Positions 26,149 through 34,341 of a stretch of 64,000 bases of DNA are shown here, piece by piece. The stretch spans positions 124,001-188,000 of the forward strand of contig NZ_NESN01000001.1 of assembly GCF_003063455.1 (NCBI RefSeq). The letters run 5' to 3'. Source of the DNA: Limnohabitans parvus II-B4 (lineage in GTDB: Bacteria; Pseudomonadota; Gammaproteobacteria; Burkholderiales; Burkholderiaceae_C). The position numbers and the translations under genes were made by a program. The first letter of the stretch is position 1, and each line of letters starts with the position of its first letter. The notes beneath the pieces are model-generated. The model saw nothing but the letters and a program-made list of their open reading frames with translations, did no database searches and was not told where the DNA came from.

Positions 26149-27690
26149 TCAAGCAAACAAGGACTTGTATTGCTCTCGCAGCAGGTTCTTTTGGACCTTA
26201 CCCATCGTGTTACGAGGCAACTCCGACACGACGAAGCACTTTTTGGGAATTTTGAAATTCGCCAGTTTGGACTTGAGTTCCGCCACGATGGCTTCGGGTT
26301 GCAGAGTGGCTCCCGGCTTGGCAATGACCACAGCCACGCCCACTTCACCAAAGTCCGGGTGCGTCACACCCACAACAGCGCTTTCGGACACGCCCTTCAT
26401 CTCGTTGATGTAGCCTTCGATCTCGGCCGGGTACACGTTGTAGCCGCCACTGATGATCAGGTCTTTGCTGCGGCCCACAATGGTCACATAGCCTCGCTCG
26501 TCGACCTTGCCCACATCGCCGGTTCTGAAAAAGCCATCAGCAGTAAATTCTTCAGCGGTCTTCTCAGGCATGCGCCAGTAACCCTTGAACACATTCGGAC
26601 CTCTGACCTGGATACCGCCAATCTCTCCCACCGGTAAATCCTGGCCATCGTCACCACGCACGCGCAAAGACACGCCAGGCAAAGGAAAACCAACGGTGCC
26701 GCCCCGCCGCTCAGACTGCTTGCCATAACGGGCGTCCGCACTGTACGGGTTCGAGGTCAGCATGGCGGTCTCGCTCATGCCGTAGCGCTCCAGGATGGTC
26801 TGCCCAGTTCGTGTTTGCCATTCGGCAAAGGTTTCGATCAATAAAGGGGCCGATCCCGCGATGAACAGCCGCATGTTTTTGACGGCATCGCGCGTGAGCG
26901 AGGGCTCCGCCAGCATGCGGACATACAAAGTGGGCACCCCCATGAACACAGTGGCTTTAGCCATGTTCGCAATGGCCCGTTTGGGATCGAACTTGGCCAT
27001 CCAGATCATCTTGCTGCCGTTGATCAAGGCACCGTGAATGGCCACAAACAAGCCGTGCACATGGAAAATCGGCAGTGCGTGGATCAGTACATCGTTCTTT
27101 TTCCAACCCCAGTAATCCTTGAGCGTGAGCGCGTTGCTCAGCATGTTGCCGTGCGTGAGCATCGCGCCCTTGCTGCGCCCCGTGGTGCCGCTTGTGTAAA
27201 GGATGGCCGCCAGATCATCGGCCTTGCATGGCTCTGGCGTGTGCTGGTCGGTGTGGTGCGAGGCCCGGTCAAGCAAGCTGCCAGTGCGGTCGTCGTTCAA
27301 GGTGAAGACGTGGTGTGTTCCCGCTTTGAACGCAATTTTGCTGACCCAGCCAAAGTTGGCGCTGCTGCACACCACGACCGCAGGCTCTGCATTGCCAATG
27401 AAGTACTCGATCTCGGCGCTTTGGTAAGCGGTGTTGAGCGGCAAAAAGACATACCCGGCGCGCAAGGTGGCCAAGTACAAGATCATGGCTTCGACCGATT
27501 TTTCGACCTGCACCGCCACCCGGCTGCCATTGGGCAGATCCAGGGACTTCAGCAAGTTCGCCACCATGGCTGTTGACCGTTCCAGGTCAAGCCAGGTGTA
27601 GTGCAAGCCCTCATCGGTTTCTACAGCCACCGCATTCAGATCTGTGGGGAAAGCTGCACGCAGTGCGGCATAAAGGTTATGTGAGCTCAT
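26149..27690 (-). CDS. matB: malonyl-CoA synthetase
   Basis: A 513-residue acyl-CoA synthetase. The AMP-binding P-loop is YTSGTTGRSKGAMLTHGN (about 170-187), followed by ERYGMSE and DGFFRTGDVG; the C-terminal lysine lies in LPRNTMGKVQKN. MatB-type enzymes activate malonate to malonyl-CoA with ATP and CoA in the cytoplasm. Specificity is inferred from the neighbouring malonyl-CoA decarboxylase gene and overall similarity to MatB; other short-chain acids cannot be excluded from sequence alone. It is the last gene of the operon, 42 bases after the Bug receptor gene. Confidence 0.87.
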   Translation of the reverse strand: MSSHNLYAALRAAFPTDLNAVAVETDEGLHYTWLDLERSTAMVANLLKSLDLPNGSRVAVQVEKSVEAMILYLATLRAGYVFLPLNTAYQSAEIEYFIGNAEPAVVVCSSANFGWVSKIAFKAGTHHVFTLNDDRTGSLLDRASHHTDQHTPEPCKADDLAAILYTSGTTGRSKGAMLTHGNMLSNALTLKDYWGWKKNDVLIHALPIFHVHGLFVAIHGALINGSKMIWMAKFDPKRAIANMAKATVFMGVPTLYVRMLAEPSLTRDAVKNMRLFIAGSAPLLIETFAEWQTRTGQTILERYGMSETAMLTSNPYSADARYGKQSERRGGTVGFPLPGVSLRVRGDDGQDLPVGEIGGIQVRGPNVFKGYWRMPEKTAEEFTADGFFRTGDVGKVDERGYVTIVGRSKDLIISGGYNVYPAEIEGYINEMKGVSESAVVGVTHPDFGEVGVAVVIAKPGATLQPEAIVAELKSKLANFKIPKKCFVVSELPRNTMGKVQKNLLREQYKSLFA

Positions 27691-27732
27691 GTCGAAAATG
27701 GAGATAAATGAAAAGACAGGTCTAGATGAATG

Positions 27733-28728
27733 TCAGTCGAGTTTGGCACCCGAGGACTTGACGACCTGTGACCACTTTTTGAGTTCGCCCTTGATGAATG
27801 CATCAAACTGCGCACCTGTCAGGTTGGGGAACTCGGCGCCTTGCGAGGCCCACACGGCTTTGGCTTCCTCAGTTTGGCAAGCTTTGCGGATTTCCTCCAT
27901 GGCGCGGGCTTGGGCGTCGGCAGGTGAGCCTTTGGGGGCCCACACACCGTACCAGGTCGACACCGTGTAATCGGGCAAACCCAGCTCTGCCGAGCATGGC
28001 ACATCGGGGAAAGCCGGGCTGCGCTTGCTGCCCGAGACCATCAGCGCCTTGACGCGGCCGGACTTGATGTGGCTGGCTGATGACCCCAGGCCATCGAACA
28101 TCATGTCCACGTTGCCAGCGATCAGGTCTTGTAAAGCCGGCCCTGCACCACGGTAAGGAATGTGCGTGATGAAGGTTTTGGTCTGCAGCTTGAACAGCTC
28201 GCCCGCCAGATGGTGCGACGTGCCGCCCCCGGCCGAGCCGTAGTTCAAACGCGCCGGGTTCTTCTTCACGAACTCCAAAAAGGTCTTGAAGTCGGCCGCA
28301 TCGACTTTCTTGGGGTTGACCACCAGCACCTGCGGCACGTTGGCCACCAGGATCAAGGGCGTGAGATCGCGTTCCAGGTCGTAGTCGAGCTTGGCGTACA
28401 TGAAGGGCGCAATCGTGTGGTGCACAGCGCCCATGAACAAGGTGTAACCGTCAGGGGCCGATTTGGCAGCGATACCTGCACCCAGTGTGCCGCCCGCGCC
28501 GCCACGGTTGTCGATGATGAGCTGTTTGCCCGTCAAGCGTGAAAACTGCGCCGACATGGGCCTTGCAAAAGCATCGGTGCCACCGCCAGCCGGGAATGGC
28601 ACGATCATCGTGACAGGCTTCGCAGGCCATGAGGATTGCGCTTGCACATGCCAGACACTGGCAGCAGCTGCCGAAGCTGCCAATTTCAAAACGCCTCGGC
28701 GATCGAAGAAGGGTTGGGATGGGGTCAT
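27733..28728 (-). CDS. Bug-family (tripartite tricarboxylate transport) binding protein
   Basis: A 331-residue periplasmic protein. Its signal peptide carries twin arginines (DRRGVLKLAASAAAAS), so Tat export is possible. The mature part starts WPAKPVTMIVPFPAGGGTDAFAR, the Bug signature with its ligand loop, and has YGSAGGGTSHHLAGELFK later. Bug proteins bind small carboxylates. No TctA/TctB membrane genes accompany it, so the transporter partner is missing here. Being between the decarboxylase and matB genes, malonate is the most likely ligand. A strong AAGGAG site precedes the ATG. Confidence 0.87.
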   Translation of the reverse strand: MTPSQPFFDRRGVLKLAASAAAASVWHVQAQSSWPAKPVTMIVPFPAGGGTDAFARPMSAQFSRLTGKQLIIDNRGGAGGTLGAGIAAKSAPDGYTLFMGAVHHTIAPFMYAKLDYDLERDLTPLILVANVPQVLVVNPKKVDAADFKTFLEFVKKNPARLNYGSAGGGTSHHLAGELFKLQTKTFITHIPYRGAGPALQDLIAGNVDMMFDGLGSSASHIKSGRVKALMVSGSKRSPAFPDVPCSAELGLPDYTVSTWYGVWAPKGSPADAQARAMEEIRKACQTEEAKAVWASQGAEFPNLTGAQFDAFIKGELKKWSQVVKSSGAKLD

Positions 28729-28770
28729 GGTTGTCTCCTTTTTTGTAATGAATGCAATGGACGGTTGGGT

Positions 28771-30252
28771 CTAAAAATACAAGTCTTTAACACGGTCTGA
28801 AACCGGAATTTTTCGCTGAACAAGCCCCTGACGATGGCGGTCGAGTTTGCGCAAATCGTACAGATAGTTGACCATCAAGCCAAACGACTGCTTGATGCCC
28901 TTGCTTGACAGATCGGCCGCCCAGTTGATCTGCTCCACACGGGCGCCGTTGCCCAGGTGAAAGCGCGCCACCGGGTCAGCCGGGCGCTCTTCGCTGAGCT
29001 CTTTGCCCAAGTAATGCGCGGCACACGCCAGCAGCCACTGCCGCAAGGCCGAACGCTCGGGCAAAGTCGGCACCTGGTCAAGCGCCGACAGCACATGCCC
29101 GGCTGTGGCAGGCTCAAAGCCCACGGCGCGCCCGAGTTGGGTGCGCATTTTCTCAGGCGTGTCTTCGAGCATGCGCTCAGCGTTCTTGTTCAACCAGGCC
29201 CGGAACCCCGGGATGGGCGACAAAGTAGCAAAGGTCTTGAGCTTGGGGAAATCGGCCCGCAAGGTCTCCACCACCCGCTTGATGAGCGAGTCGCCAAAGC
29301 TCACGCCCTTGAGGCCTTGCTGGGTGTTGCTGATGGAATAAAAAATCGCCGTGGACGCCCGGCTCAGGTCCACCGCCTCAGCCGATTCATCGAGCAGCGG
29401 GCTGATGCTGGCGGCGATCTCGTCCATGAACGCCACCTCCACAAAAATCAGCGGCTCATCGGGCAAGCGGGGATGAAAGAAGCCATAGCAACGTCGGTCC
29501 GAATCGAGCCGGTTCTTGACGTCTCCCCAGCTCTTGATGTCGTGCACCGCCTCGTACTTGATGAGTTTTTCGACCAGGCTCGCGGGCGAATCCCAACTGA
29601 TGCGGCGCAGCTCCAGAAAGGCCACATCGAACCAGGTGGTGAACAGGTTCTCCAACTCGGCCTCCAGGGCCAGCAGTCGCTTGTTCGACTTGAGCGCAGG
29701 CATCAGCTCCTGGCGCAAGTCGACCAGAAAGCGCATGCCCTCCGGGAACACCGCAAAGCGTTGCAACAGCCGCGTGCGGGGCGACACCAGGGCCTTGCGC
29801 AAACGGATCTCGGCCACGCCTTCGTCGGGCGTGCCCACAGAAGCTTCGTACTGTTCACGCGCCGCTTTGACCTTGCTCGCATCGGGCGCGAACTGCTCGC
29901 TCATCAGCAGCCAGCAGTCCTGGCGCTGCTCGGGCGTGGCCAAGGCGTACCACTGGGCCACACCCCGGGCGCGCTTGCCGCCCTCGACCTCGCTCACGCT
30001 GGGGTCGACGATGGCCTGCAGCTCGGTCAGGGTGCGGCGCAGCACGCGGGGCGACAGCGCCTCTTCCTTCTGGCGCAAGGTGGCGTTGAGCCGCTCGCGC
30101 GACGAGCGCACGGTCGCTTCTTTGGCTGCGGCAGGCTTAGACGCGCGACCATCGGGCTTGCCGTCTGCAGTGGGTGCATGGCCCTCGCCCTCGCGCTTGC
30201 CCGTGGGCAGCCAACCGGCCACTTTGCGGCCAATCCATTCCGATGTGTTCAT
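28771..30252 (-). CDS. malonyl-CoA decarboxylase
   Basis: This enzyme splits malonyl-CoA into acetyl-CoA and CO2. The 493-residue protein has an N-terminal helical domain (about 60-190) and a C-terminal acetyltransferase-like domain with HPRLPDEPLIFVEVAF, STAIFYSISNTQQGLKGVSFG, FATLSPIPGFRAWL and ARFHLGNGARVEQINW; Ser and His in the last two are the expected catalytic residues. The first 35 residues are a low-complexity lead. Start at ATG 30252 overlaps the stop of the GntR gene (ATGA). With MatB it forms the classical MatA-MatB malonate pathway. Confidence 0.92.
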   Translation of the reverse strand: MNTSEWIGRKVAGWLPTGKREGEGHAPTADGKPDGRASKPAAAKEATVRSSRERLNATLRQKEEALSPRVLRRTLTELQAIVDPSVSEVEGGKRARGVAQWYALATPEQRQDCWLLMSEQFAPDASKVKAAREQYEASVGTPDEGVAEIRLRKALVSPRTRLLQRFAVFPEGMRFLVDLRQELMPALKSNKRLLALEAELENLFTTWFDVAFLELRRISWDSPASLVEKLIKYEAVHDIKSWGDVKNRLDSDRRCYGFFHPRLPDEPLIFVEVAFMDEIAASISPLLDESAEAVDLSRASTAIFYSISNTQQGLKGVSFGDSLIKRVVETLRADFPKLKTFATLSPIPGFRAWLNKNAERMLEDTPEKMRTQLGRAVGFEPATAGHVLSALDQVPTLPERSALRQWLLACAAHYLGKELSEERPADPVARFHLGNGARVEQINWAADLSSKGIKQSFGLMVNYLYDLRKLDRHRQGLVQRKIPVSDRVKDLYF

Positions 30253-30953
30253 GTGGGAACCCCGCTTTTGTCGTGTTCTGTGCTGACCGCTGCAATGCGG
30301 CTTTTGCTCTGCCGGGCCAGCTGACGCAAGGCTTCGCGTTGTCGGGTCAAATGGGTGCGCATGGCCGCGTCCGCACCTTCGGCGTCTCGGGCCTTCAAGG
30401 CGGCAAAAATCGCCATGTGCTCGGCCAGTGACTGGGCCAAGCGCCCGGGCGCGTTGAGCTGCTGCAAGCGGGCCAGCTTGAGGATCTTGCGCAAATCGCT
30501 GATCACCTGGGCCAACCACTTGTTGCCCGCCATGGCGATGATGGCTTCATGGATCGCGTAATTGGCGGCATAGTAGTCGGGGATGCGGCCCTGGGCGGCG
30601 CTGCCCTCGAGCTGCTGGTGCAGGCCTTCGAGCGCGGCGATGTCGGCGTCGGTGGCCTGCAAGGCGGCCTCAAAGGCGCAACGCCCTTCGAGCAAAGCGA
30701 TGACCGGGAAAATCTCGTCGAGGTCCTGCTCGGTGACTTCGTTGACAAAGCTGCCGCGCCGGGGTTCATGCCGAATCAGCCCTTCTGCCGCGAGCACCTT
30801 CAGCGCTTCGCGCAAAGGTGTCCGCGAAATGGCCAGCTGTTCGCACAAGCGGGTTTCGTCCACAAACGCGCCCGGTGACAGCTCACCCGCAAAGATCTGG
30901 TCGCGCAGTTGCTGCGCCACCTGGTCATGCAATGAATTGACGTGTCCGGCCAT
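30249..30953 (-). CDS. GntR/FadR-family regulator of the malonate operon
   Basis: A 234-residue regulator with an N-terminal winged helix (LHDQVAQQLRDQIFAGELSPG, ETRLCEQLAISRTPLREALKVLAAEGLI) and a C-terminal FCD ligand domain with the metal-type residues in YYAANYAIHEAIIAM and SLAEHMAIFAAL. It is first in the operon and overlaps the decarboxylase gene. By analogy with MatR it should respond to malonate or malonyl-CoA. A long inverted repeat directly in front of the gene is the probable operator. Confidence 0.88.
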   Translation of the reverse strand: MAGHVNSLHDQVAQQLRDQIFAGELSPGAFVDETRLCEQLAISRTPLREALKVLAAEGLIRHEPRRGSFVNEVTEQDLDEIFPVIALLEGRCAFEAALQATDADIAALEGLHQQLEGSAAQGRIPDYYAANYAIHEAIIAMAGNKWLAQVISDLRKILKLARLQQLNAPGRLAQSLAEHMAIFAALKARDAEGADAAMRTHLTRQREALRQLARQSKSRIAAVSTEHDKSGVPT

Positions 30954-30960
30954 GAAAATT

Positions 30961-31000
30961 GCCTTTGTAATTTCCGATAATTATGCGTAATTACAAAGGC
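30961..31000. promoter_or_regulatory. long inverted repeat, probable operator of the malonate operon
   Basis: GCCTTTGTAATT (30961-30972) and AATTACAAAGGC (30989-31000) are perfect 12-base inverted arms, 16 bases apart, starting 8 bases upstream of the GntR-gene start codon. The inner TTTGTAAT/ATTACAAA suits a dimeric GntR protein. The arms could also fold in the mRNA leader. Confidence 0.7.
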
Positions 31001-31068
31001 ATCAGGTGCCCCTGTCAGCGAAACACCACACATTCAGGCTCGGGATTTACCCTGACTGCCCCGCCCTC

Positions 31069-31725
31069 TCACAGGCCGAGCAGTTTCAAGGCCCGCTGGT
31101 AGGAGTCGGCCGGGTGCGTCACATCGAACTGCACCGTCTGCCAGCCCAGCCGCATCGCCCCCAAGACATTGCGGCTCTGGTCGTCCACAAACACGCAGTC
31201 TGCGGGCGCGACGCCCAGCGCCTCGGTGCACATCTCGTAAGCCCGGCGGTCGGGCTTGAGGATGCCTGTGTAAGTGGCGTCGATGATCACGTCAAAGAGC
31301 TGCAGCAAAGGCAAACGCTCGCGAAAACTCGCGCCATAAAACAGGTCCAGCTCGTTGGACAGTACCGCCAGTTTGCAACCCGCCGCCTTGGCTTGGTGAA
31401 CGGCGGTCACCGCTTCAGGCCGGATCACCGCTTCTACATCCGCCCCCCGAGCTCGCTGCACGAAGGTCTGCATGTCGTTCCATTCTTCACCCACCAGGTC
31501 ACCCACGCTGCGGGTGCGGGCCATCCAGTACTCGCGTTCGGTGATGTGGTCGGCCTGCATGGCCTGCCAAAGCGCATCGGTCTCCGGATCAAAGGGGCCA
31601 CGCCAGGTCAGCGTGCCGGGCGGCAAACCGAGCGCCGCCTCGCTCAGATCGTGCGTTTCAAACAGGGTGCGGCTGATGACCCCGCCAAAGTCCAGCACCA
31701 AGGCCTTGGCCGATGCGGCGCTCAT
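31069..31725 (-). CDS. HAD-superfamily hydrolase
   Basis: A 218-residue HAD protein with motif I LVLDFGGVISR (nucleophile Asp, but Gly at the usual second Asp position, as in the YihX/epoxide-hydrolase-like branch), motif II LAVLSNELD, motif III Lys in ILKPDRRAYE and motif IV FVDDQSRNV. A helical cap lies between motifs I and II. The start overlaps the stop of the preceding gene (ATGA), placing it last in the eight-gene operon. A phosphatase or other hydrolase function fits; the substrate is unknown. Confidence 0.83.
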   Translation of the reverse strand: MSAASAKALVLDFGGVISRTLFETHDLSEAALGLPPGTLTWRGPFDPETDALWQAMQADHITEREYWMARTRSVGDLVGEEWNDMQTFVQRARGADVEAVIRPEAVTAVHQAKAAGCKLAVLSNELDLFYGASFRERLPLLQLFDVIIDATYTGILKPDRRAYEMCTEALGVAPADCVFVDDQSRNVLGAMRLGWQTVQFDVTHPADSYQRALKLLGL

Positions 31726-32963
31726 GGCGCGACCTTTTTCACCAGCCCGCGGGCCAGCCAGTCGTCAAAGACCTTGAGCACCTGCTGCACAAAAGCCGCG
31801 TCGTTGATGTGCGCGTCGATGCGCGAAACCTCCGCTGCGCCCCAATCGCATTGGCCGCATTCATCCATCAAAGCCGCCAAGCCTTCAGCATCATGCAACG
31901 GCGCGCCGGGCCGGTCCCACTCTTCGATGCCTTGCAGTGGCAACACCAAGTGCACTGGGCCACGGGCCTGTCGCACTCGGCTGGCCAGCTCGCGGGCGAA
32001 TTCGCGGCGCATGTCGGCGTCGATGCCCACCGAAGCGATCAGGCGGTTGTGGTCGTGTGAGGGCCGCCCGGCAAAGCGCTCGGGCATCTGGCCCCAGGCC
32101 GGGTAATCCACCAGATCGGTGGCGCCAGGGGCGACGATCATCGGCACGCCTTTGAGGCCCGCGCCCATGAGGCGGTCAGGGCCTGCGCTCACCACTGAGC
32201 CGCCCATCTGGTTGACCATCTCCTGCAGACTGAAATCCATCACGCAAGCGAACTGGCCTTGCGCGGCCAGCGATTCAAACGCCCTGCCCCCCATGCCCGT
32301 GGTGTGAAACACGGCCAAATCAAAACCACGCTTGTCCAGATCGGGCTGCAGCTGCACCATGTATTTCAGGCAGCTCGATCCCAAGGACGTCATGCCGACC
32401 ACGGGCCTGTCAAAGCGCGGCACCCGCGCCACGTGGCAGGCCCCCACCACCGCGCCTGCGGCTTGGGCCAGCGCCGACTGGCACAGGCTGTTGAGGCCGT
32501 AGAGGCCACCTGCCCAGAGCACCATCATTAAATCCGGCGGCATGCGCTCGGGCGGCAAAAGGGGCGAAAAAGCCACCGTGGACAGCACCACTTTGGGCAC
32601 GCCCAGCGGCAAGCTGCTGGCGACATCCAGCGCCAAGTCGGTGCCCATGGTACCGCCCAGCACCAGCAGACCGTCCATGCTGCCTTCGCGCTGCAGTTGG
32701 GCAGCCAAGGCCGATGCGCCTTGCGCCATCAAAGCCATGGCGCTGTTTTCATCGCCACTGTCCATGACCTGCTGCAACGTCACGCCCGCAGACGCAGCAA
32801 CGTCGGTGTTGGCGATGTCCGGGACCACCCGGCCTTTGGTCAACACCCCTACGTCCATGACCAGCGCCTGGCCGCCTGCGGCGATCACCTGCTCGCGCAT
32901 GAAGCCGATCTCGTCGCTCTTGGTGTCGACCGTGCCGACAATCAGGATGACCGGGCTCTTCAT
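31722..32963 (-). CDS. Tm-1-like ATP-binding protein (UPF0261)
   Basis: A 413-residue cytoplasmic protein. The N-terminal half begins ILIVGTVDTKSDEIGFMREQV and holds GGTMGTDLALDVASSLPLGVPKVVLSTVA, the pattern of the Tm-1-like ATP-binding domain; the C-terminal half has FHTTGMGGRAFESLA and APGATDLVDYPAWGQMPERF. The biochemical reaction of bacterial members is not established. ATGA overlaps on both sides show strict coupling to the aminotransferase and HAD genes, so it should act in the same pathway. Start at ATG 32963 is preferred over a longer frame. Confidence 0.82.
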   Translation of the reverse strand: MKSPVILIVGTVDTKSDEIGFMREQVIAAGGQALVMDVGVLTKGRVVPDIANTDVAASAGVTLQQVMDSGDENSAMALMAQGASALAAQLQREGSMDGLLVLGGTMGTDLALDVASSLPLGVPKVVLSTVAFSPLLPPERMPPDLMMVLWAGGLYGLNSLCQSALAQAAGAVVGACHVARVPRFDRPVVGMTSLGSSCLKYMVQLQPDLDKRGFDLAVFHTTGMGGRAFESLAAQGQFACVMDFSLQEMVNQMGGSVVSAGPDRLMGAGLKGVPMIVAPGATDLVDYPAWGQMPERFAGRPSHDHNRLIASVGIDADMRREFARELASRVRQARGPVHLVLPLQGIEEWDRPGAPLHDAEGLAALMDECGQCDWGAAEVSRIDAHINDAAFVQQVLKVFDDWLARGLVKKVAP

Positions 32964-34324
32964 GCGCGGCCCTCCTGCACGGCGGCAAAGGCGGCTTCGA
33001 GCACGTCGCACATGAAGTCGACCTCCTCACGGGTGATGACCAGCGGGGGCGACAGGATCAGGTTGGGGCCGGAGATGCGCACCATCAGGCCTGCCTTGTA
33101 AGCCGCCTTGGCCACCCGCGCCGGGATGTCGCTGGTGCGGGGCATGGGAGTGCGCTTGGCCTTGTCGCTCACCATCTCGATGCCCAACATCAGGCCCACA
33201 CCGCGCACATCGCCCACAAAGCTGCAGGTGTCCACCAACTTGCGCAAGCGCGTCTGCAGGTGCGCACCCACGCGTGCGGCGTTGCCAGGAATGTCCAGCG
33301 CCTCGATCTGGTCGAGCGTGGCCAGCGCCGCAGCGGCTGCGATCGGGTGCGCGCTGTAGGTGTAGCCGTGCGAGACCGAAGCCGTGCCCGTGGTGTCGGC
33401 ATCAAACACGTCGGCGATGCGGCGGTTGATGGCCGTGGCCCCGAGCGGGATGTAACCTGAAGAAATGCCCTTGGCCAGGCACCACATGTCGGCGTTCACC
33501 CCCCACAGGCGCGTGCCAAACAGCTCGCCGCTGCGGCCAAAGCCGGTCACCACCTCGTCGGCGATCAAGAGCACGCCATACTTGTCGCAAATCTGGCGCA
33601 CCAACGGCCAGTAGTTGGGCGGCGGCACGATCACACCGCCCGCGCCCTGCACCGGCTCGGCAATGAAAGCGGCCACTGTGTCCGGCCCCTGGAACACGAT
33701 TTCGCGCTCCAGCAACTCGGCGCAGATTTCGCCCAAGCGGATCGGGTCATCGGTGTAGGGGTTGTGGTACGCCCAGGGCGTGTCAATGTGGAAGCACCCG
33801 GGCAGCAAGGGCTCGTAAGCGCGGCGGAAGTTGGTGTTGCCGTTCACGCTCATGCCGCCAAAGTGCACACCGTGGTAACCCTGGCGCAGGCTGATGAATT
33901 TGAAGCGGTCGGCTTGGCCCTTGAGCTTCCAGTACTGGCGAGCCACCTTCAATGCGCCCTCCACCGCATCCGAGCCGCCGTTGGAGAACATGACCGTGGC
34001 CACGTCTTCGGGCTGCATCATCTGCACCAGGCGTTTGGACAGCTCGATGGCCCGTACATGCGTGGTGCCGCGGAACACGTTGTAGAACGGCAGCTCGTCC
34101 ATCTGCGCCACGATGGCGTCGCGCACTGGCTTGTTGCTGTGGCCCAGGTTGCAGGCCCACAAGCCCCCCACACCATCGAGCATCTTGTGGCCGTCCACGT
34201 CCCATATCCAGCAGCCCTCGCCTTTGGCAATGATGTCGGGGGTGGACTTCTTCATCGCCCCCGGGTGGGCCATGGGGTGCCAGAGGTATTGCGCGTTGTC
34301 GGCCTTGAGTTGCTCGTGGTTCAT
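32960..34324 (-). CDS. class III (omega) aminotransferase
   Basis: A 454-residue PLP enzyme. Lys285 in CLAKGISSGYIPLGA is the cofactor lysine, Asp256 in IADEVVTGFGR binds the PLP nitrogen, and SNGGSDAVEGALKVAR and YHGVHFGG are further family marks. Related enzymes transfer the amino group of putrescine, GABA or beta-alanine to pyruvate or 2-oxoglutarate. Here it fits as the step that converts an aminoaldehyde, amino acid or diamine. It follows the aldehyde dehydrogenase gene by 17 bases; a longer upstream frame would run into that gene and is rejected. Confidence 0.9.
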   Translation of the reverse strand: MNHEQLKADNAQYLWHPMAHPGAMKKSTPDIIAKGEGCWIWDVDGHKMLDGVGGLWACNLGHSNKPVRDAIVAQMDELPFYNVFRGTTHVRAIELSKRLVQMMQPEDVATVMFSNGGSDAVEGALKVARQYWKLKGQADRFKFISLRQGYHGVHFGGMSVNGNTNFRRAYEPLLPGCFHIDTPWAYHNPYTDDPIRLGEICAELLEREIVFQGPDTVAAFIAEPVQGAGGVIVPPPNYWPLVRQICDKYGVLLIADEVVTGFGRSGELFGTRLWGVNADMWCLAKGISSGYIPLGATAINRRIADVFDADTTGTASVSHGYTYSAHPIAAAAALATLDQIEALDIPGNAARVGAHLQTRLRKLVDTCSFVGDVRGVGLMLGIEMVSDKAKRTPMPRTSDIPARVAKAAYKAGLMVRISGPNLILSPPLVITREEVDFMCDVLEAAFAAVQEGRA

Positions 34325-34341
34325 GTCGCTTACTTTCAAAA

